The position numbers and the translations under genes are program-made. Positions 60,439 to 64,000 of a stretch of 64,000 bases of DNA are shown here, piece after piece. This stretch comes from Porphyridium purpureum (Eukaryota; Rhodophyta; Bangiophyceae; Porphyridiales; Porphyridiaceae). The stretch covers positions 889,501-953,500 of the forward strand of contig VRMN01000006.1 of assembly GCA_008690995.1 (NCBI GenBank), given 5' to 3'. Below the pieces are notes generated by a model that made no database searches, had not been told where the DNA came from, and was given only the letters and a program-made list of their open reading frames with translations. Numbering within the stretch: the first letter of the stretch is position 1; each line of letters starts with the position of its first letter.

Positions 60439-61803
60439 ATGGGGCTGGGTGTCGCTTGCGCTCACATCGAGCAGACATTTCTGTCCGTCAGCCCAGAAAA
60501 TCTCGCCGGCAACCCGTCCGCTGGTATCACAACGGTGCGCTTCGAGTATGAGGCGGCGCCAGAGTACATGGAGAAACCCGAGATACTGCCGGGCACGTTC
60601 GACGGCAACGGCTTTGATCGTGGGTTGGCGCTGGCGCGATTGCGGCCGATCATGAACCCAAACCATTTTTTACATGATTTTTTCTTTGTGATTATTTTCT
60701 GGATCGCCCAGTGCTCGGGGCAGCGTGGTGGTGCCCTGGAGCGTATCACAACATGCTCTGCCGACCGGCAGCGTCATCATTCTGGCCAGAATGGGAAGAC
60801 TTGCAACGTCGACGTCTCACTCCCATTTCTTGACGGCCCAGCTTTGTTCGAATGCGGCGAGACTATTTCACTTCTGGATCAAGGCTGGCAGGACATGGCA
60901 ACAAGCTCCGGTGTCGGCTTACAACTTCGCGACTTTGAGCATCACCCTCGGCTATTCCCGGACATTTCTTCGAAAGCATGCACCGGGACACATGCGTTTG
61001 CAGGCAGTATATCCTACTTTGCTGCAAAGTTCCTCCTGGCAAGTGTCAACTCTGCCGGAGGTATTGTCGAGCTTCGCAGCCGGCCACCGGAAGCCACACT
61101 TCCATGGGAGGCAGAGGTCGCGCCGCATAAACAAAGAACACAGGAGCAGACGCTGCTGCGGTTTGTTGTGGGGCACCGTCATCGCGAGGAACTTCGGCGG
61201 CTACGCGTCAAGGGTGCGCGCACGCTCAAGCGGAAGGAGGCGATTGCGCAGTTTCGCACATTTGTGCTTGAGCAGCTCAAAATGGAAAAGGAGGCGCGCG
61301 CAGGTAGCGCTGGGTCGACGTGTCGTATTTTACTCTACACGCGTAATGAAAGCGGAACACACGCGCGTGTTTGGGTTGACGCAGCCGACGTACAGAAGAA
61401 CATTATGCGCGACTTCCCGCACGCGCGCGTGCTGCTACTGCACGCTCTGCCTCCGCGTTTTGCGGATGCCGTGGCTCTGTTTGCTGGCACGGATGTCTTG
61501 GTGTCGCTTCATGGTGGCTGGGAGCCCAATGTTATGTTCATGCCGGATGACGCGGTGGTATTCAATACACCCAAGCATTGCAGCAGCGATACAGGGAAGC
61601 AAAGCGGGCCGAATAGATGGTGGATGCGCTCACTGCAGCTTATTCTGAACGGCCTTCGTGTGCACTGGCTCAACTGTAGCACCGGACAGGAATCTCCCAG
61701 CCATTTTCCTGAAGGTAGACGCGAAGCGACAATGTACCGCTTGCTCGGAGCGTATGACACCATAAAAGACGTGCTCACCACTCAAGTGCGAGCGTGCTTT
61801 TGA
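60439..61803 (+). CDS. GT61-family glycosyltransferase
   Basis: 454 aa from the ATG at 60439 (the codon before is GTG). The C-terminal half has the GT61/DUF563 signature: RILLYTRNESGTHARVWVDAADV (about 295-318), FADAVALFAGTDVLVSLHGGWEPNVMFMPDDAVVFN (about 340-376, with the HG-G-x-N-x-MFMP core), and a conserved WW before the end. Known members transfer xylose, arabinose or GlcNAc to glycoproteins or wall polysaccharides in the Golgi/ER. The N-terminus lacks a clear signal anchor; a hydrophobic FFFVIIFWIAQ stretch (about 80-90) lies within the region where relatives have an H-FLHD motif (NPNHFLHD). The true start could be farther upstream or in another exon. Confidence 0.8.
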   Translation: MGLGVACAHIEQTFLSVSPENLAGNPSAGITTVRFEYEAAPEYMEKPEILPGTFDGNGFDRGLALARLRPIMNPNHFLHDFFFVIIFWIAQCSGQRGGALERITTCSADRQRHHSGQNGKTCNVDVSLPFLDGPALFECGETISLLDQGWQDMATSSGVGLQLRDFEHHPRLFPDISSKACTGTHAFAGSISYFAAKFLLASVNSAGGIVELRSRPPEATLPWEAEVAPHKQRTQEQTLLRFVVGHRHREELRRLRVKGARTLKRKEAIAQFRTFVLEQLKMEKEARAGSAGSTCRILLYTRNESGTHARVWVDAADVQKNIMRDFPHARVLLLHALPPRFADAVALFAGTDVLVSLHGGWEPNVMFMPDDAVVFNTPKHCSSDTGKQSGPNRWWMRSLQLILNGLRVHWLNCSTGQESPSHFPEGRREATMYRLLGAYDTIKDVLTTQVRACF

Positions 61804-62580
61804 TGCTTCACATCATAGTTAGACGCGTTCCGGACGGAACGGCCGATGTCGGGCGTCAGATTTGCATCACGGCACCAAAATTGGAAATGGGCCCGCCCAG
61901 TAATGCGAGATTCCGAGTGCACTCCACTGCGACCACCAACGCATTTTGTGAGTTGTACTCCATCAACGGGCGTGGTGCAGAGGCGCGTTCAGTCGAAAAG
62001 AAAGGGCCTGGCAGGCTCAATGGCGTAAAATCACCTTTGCTTGACAGCTGCACTTTTTGACCGGAAAACACAAAGCTCATCGGATATGTTCACGAGTATA
62101 TGCTGTTCCAACCCGTGCACCCCTTTTCCGATTGCCGCGATGGCATCGGAGCGCATACACGACTTGAGAGCCTTTTTGCTTCGCAAATTACGATAGCGAA
62201 ACACTCAAGCACTCTCACACGTACACATACCCATGCTGTCGTGCGGATGGCCGCCACCCGACAGCACGGCGTGCCTGGACAACGTGCGCCGCGTCGTTGC
62301 CAAACGCGAGAGCGCATGCATCGTGCTTGAGCGTCATGGTGCGCGCCGGAATCCGCTGCGCGATTGTGCTTCAGTATCGGCACCTTGATGGCGGTTATCC
62401 TTGCTTCAACCCTAGCCCTTGTTCTTGGGTGTCGGCTCGAGAAAGCGAATGTGGGACACAGAGGGAGCTACGCCTCAAGTCCGTCAAGCGAGTAACCGGC
62501 GTCTGAGGCAACGGCCAGGGGCCATTGTCTTCCACTTGGAAAGACCGGGTTCTCGAGGAGATTGATTCACTGCACACGCC
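61804..62580. other. Intergenic region
   Basis: 777 bp with no gene recognised. Holds the GT61 3' UTR and the promoter of the next gene. Short frames on both strands lack family features. Confidence 0.45.
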
Positions 62581-63453
62581 ATGAGTTCCGGGTACGAAGC
62601 GGCGCTGCAGGTTTTGGCCAAGTACGAGGTGGTGGTTGCTGGCGTCGCGCTTCCATTCTGCCTGCTCACGTGCGTGCTGGGCTACATTCTGCTGCGGCCG
62701 CTACTGTTCTTGACGGGATTCGGTGTGGGTGGCCTGTGCGCATATACCGCAGCATTTCGCGTGACGACCGCCGTGGGCTCTGCGCACTCTGCTTGGATAA
62801 GTATTACCGCGATGTTGGTCTGCGGCCTACTGGTGGGTCTCCTGGCGGCGCTGCTGGTTCCGCTGGGCGTCTTTCTCGTCGGTGCGAGTTGCGGCATCGC
62901 CATCATCCTAAGTTTGCGCACGCTTATCCTAGGAATCGACACGACGCATGCAGCATTGATTTTCTACATTCTTTGTTTGGCCAGTGCCGTCGTGGCTGGC
63001 TTCCTCGCCGTATTGCTGCAGCAGCCAGTTATCATCGTCTGTACCGCCGTTTCCGGCGCATTTGGCTTTGTTTACGCTGTCGGTATCTTTGCAGGCGCGT
63101 TTCCGCGCACCCTGGATGCAACGACTTTGCACAATGCCCACACGTGGCTCTACTTTGGCGGTTTCGTGCTGCTGACATTGGTCGGTGTCGTGACCCAGTT
63201 TGTGATAGTCGCGCGCGGCAAAGAGCGCGAAGCTAGCGGCAGTCATGCTCGGAAAGGCAATAGTGACGTACAACCGCTGAAACGGTCAGAAGCGCGACCG
63301 GCACAAGTGGTCGCGTTTGATGAAATCGATGACTTTGGCAATGCTGGTGATCGCGAACACCGCGATGAAGATATCGAAATGCACGCCTACCCAGCGAGTG
63401 ACAGCGGCAACAAGGGACTAAAGTGGAAATCGAAGAAGAAGCCGTTTGTGTAA
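62581..63453 (+). CDS. Multi-spanning membrane protein, DUF4203/TMEM198-like
   Basis: 290 aa. Residues 1-220 hold about seven hydrophobic helices: VVVAGVALPFCLLTCVLGYILL, PLLFLTGFGVGGLCAYTA, ISITAMLVCGLLVGLLAALLV, LGVFLVGASCGIAIIL, AALIFYILCLASAVVAGFLA, VIIVCTAVSGAFGFVYAVGIFAG and WLYFGGFVLLTLVGVV. The pattern GYxLLRPLLFLTGFGVG, then GxxxG-rich helices, is that of DUF4203/TMEM198 proteins (a role in Wnt signalling for the animal member; unknown elsewhere). The cytosolic tail (221-290) is charged, with a KSKKKPFV end. Its stop lies 9 bp from the stop of the convergent gene. Confidence 0.75.
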   Translation: MSSGYEAALQVLAKYEVVVAGVALPFCLLTCVLGYILLRPLLFLTGFGVGGLCAYTAAFRVTTAVGSAHSAWISITAMLVCGLLVGLLAALLVPLGVFLVGASCGIAIILSLRTLILGIDTTHAALIFYILCLASAVVAGFLAVLLQQPVIIVCTAVSGAFGFVYAVGIFAGAFPRTLDATTLHNAHTWLYFGGFVLLTLVGVVTQFVIVARGKEREASGSHARKGNSDVQPLKRSEARPAQVVAFDEIDDFGNAGDREHRDEDIEMHAYPASDSGNKGLKWKSKKKPFV

Positions 63454-63462
63454 ATGCTTTTA

Positions 63463-64000
63463 CTATGGATTGGTGTTGGACGAATTTACTTGCAGCAAGG
63501 CGTCTGCCTCTGTGTTTCCCTGTGCATGTCTGCGGCGCTGGTCTTGGTTGCGGTTGCGCCTTATCTCGAGTGCCGTTCCAATGAGAAAGAGCACAAAGGC
63601 ACCAACGCTCAGCGCAAACGTCCACACCCACTGCTCCGGATTTGGGCGCGTCTCTGCGCGGGGCGAAGGCTTTAGCAACATGGACGGAACGTCATATGGC
63701 ACGTTAAAGAGTTGTGCGGCACCGTAGCAGACGCCAAACGCACCAATTGCAATGGTTGTGTACGGGCGAAAGCGCGGATACTTGTACACAAGCAGCGCGA
63801 CGCTCGCGCCGCATATGCCCATCACAAATGTGGCGAGTGCCATCCAATTCGCACCATTTTGCTCCAGAAAGTCGGCGTGCTGCGCATGCTGTTCGTGCGT
63901 CTGGACGTAAAGCACCGAACAGCCCAGTAAGATGTACACGCCAATGCATCCAGCACTCAGTCCCAACAGAAGGGCGACTAGATCCGAGAGGAAAAAAACG
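63463..64000 (-). CDS. Multi-spanning membrane protein, 5' end beyond the window
   Basis: At least 179 codons; the frame remains open to the window edge (VFFLSDLVALLLGLSAG...), so the start is missing. Four hydrophobic segments are visible: SDLVALLLGLSAGCIGVYILLGCSVLY, WMALATFVMGICGASVALLVY, TTIAIGAFGVCYGAAQLF and WVWTFALSVGAFVLFLIGTAL. The C-terminal tail is charged (RRNRNQDQRRRHAQG). I do not recognise the family. Confidence 0.65.
   Translation of the reverse strand, partial: VFFLSDLVALLLGLSAGCIGVYILLGCSVLYVQTHEQHAQHADFLEQNGANWMALATFVMGICGASVALLVYKYPRFRPYTTIAIGAFGVCYGAAQLFNVPYDVPSMLLKPSPRAETRPNPEQWVWTFALSVGAFVLFLIGTALEIRRNRNQDQRRRHAQGNTEADALLQVNSSNTNP

Noticed and set aside
1-64000. CRISPR array, bacterial operon or plasmid origin
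   Set aside because: No regularly spaced repeats, no operon-style gene packing on one strand, and the genes are eukaryotic.

Overview
The window looks like nuclear DNA of an intron-poor, GC-rich unicellular eukaryote. Every conserved host gene is a single uninterrupted reading frame. The products are eukaryotic: ETF-ubiquinone oxidoreductase, organellar polynucleotide phosphorylase, animal/plant-type MTHFR, a DDX10/Dbp4 helicase, a TRAPPC9/Trs120 subunit, PLAC8 and GT61 families. A pseudokinase with the C-terminal domain of cyanobacterial and plastid kinases (583-2589) points to a photosynthetic lineage. An alga, perhaps a red alga such as Porphyridium, is my inference and is not proven by the sequence.

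Layout. 0-4.1 kb: plastid-type pseudokinase, then on the other strand a tail-anchored protein with a glycogen/starch-binding domain. 5.0-10.5 kb: a very young Ty3/gypsy retrotransposon with LTRs that read as identical and a 5-bp target duplication. 10.5-11.9 kb: a decayed Tc1 transposon with both inverted ends. 12-20.5 kb: at least two heavily decayed Ty1/copia elements. 21.4-34.8 kb: a gene island with an ankyrin protein, an ABC-F ATPase, ETF-QO and PNPase (divergent, sharing a promoter), PLAC8, an unknown membrane protein and MTHFR. 35-48 kb: repeat-rich, with a copia element whose pol is largely open, a related 3' end just upstream and another decayed copia. 48.4-55.8 kb: DDX10-like helicase and TRAPPC9-like gene, convergent. 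56-59.5 kb: a second Tc1-type transposon with double (IR/DR-like) ends, next to a decayed IS607-type TnpB/Fanzor gene and a copia 5' fragment. 60.4-64 kb: GT61 glycosyltransferase, a DUF4203-type membrane protein and a multi-spanning membrane protein running off the right edge.

Host genes mostly sit in divergent or convergent pairs with short spacers (9 bp between stop codons at 63454-63462). The points most worth a second look are two perfect three-unit heat-shock elements in the gypsy LTR, the TnpB/Fanzor fossil with a hairpin just past its stop, the AACCG/CGGTT motif cluster shared by the LTR and host promoters, and the pseudokinase. Several long frames open with GTG or TTG; where so, I chose the first sensible ATG for host genes.
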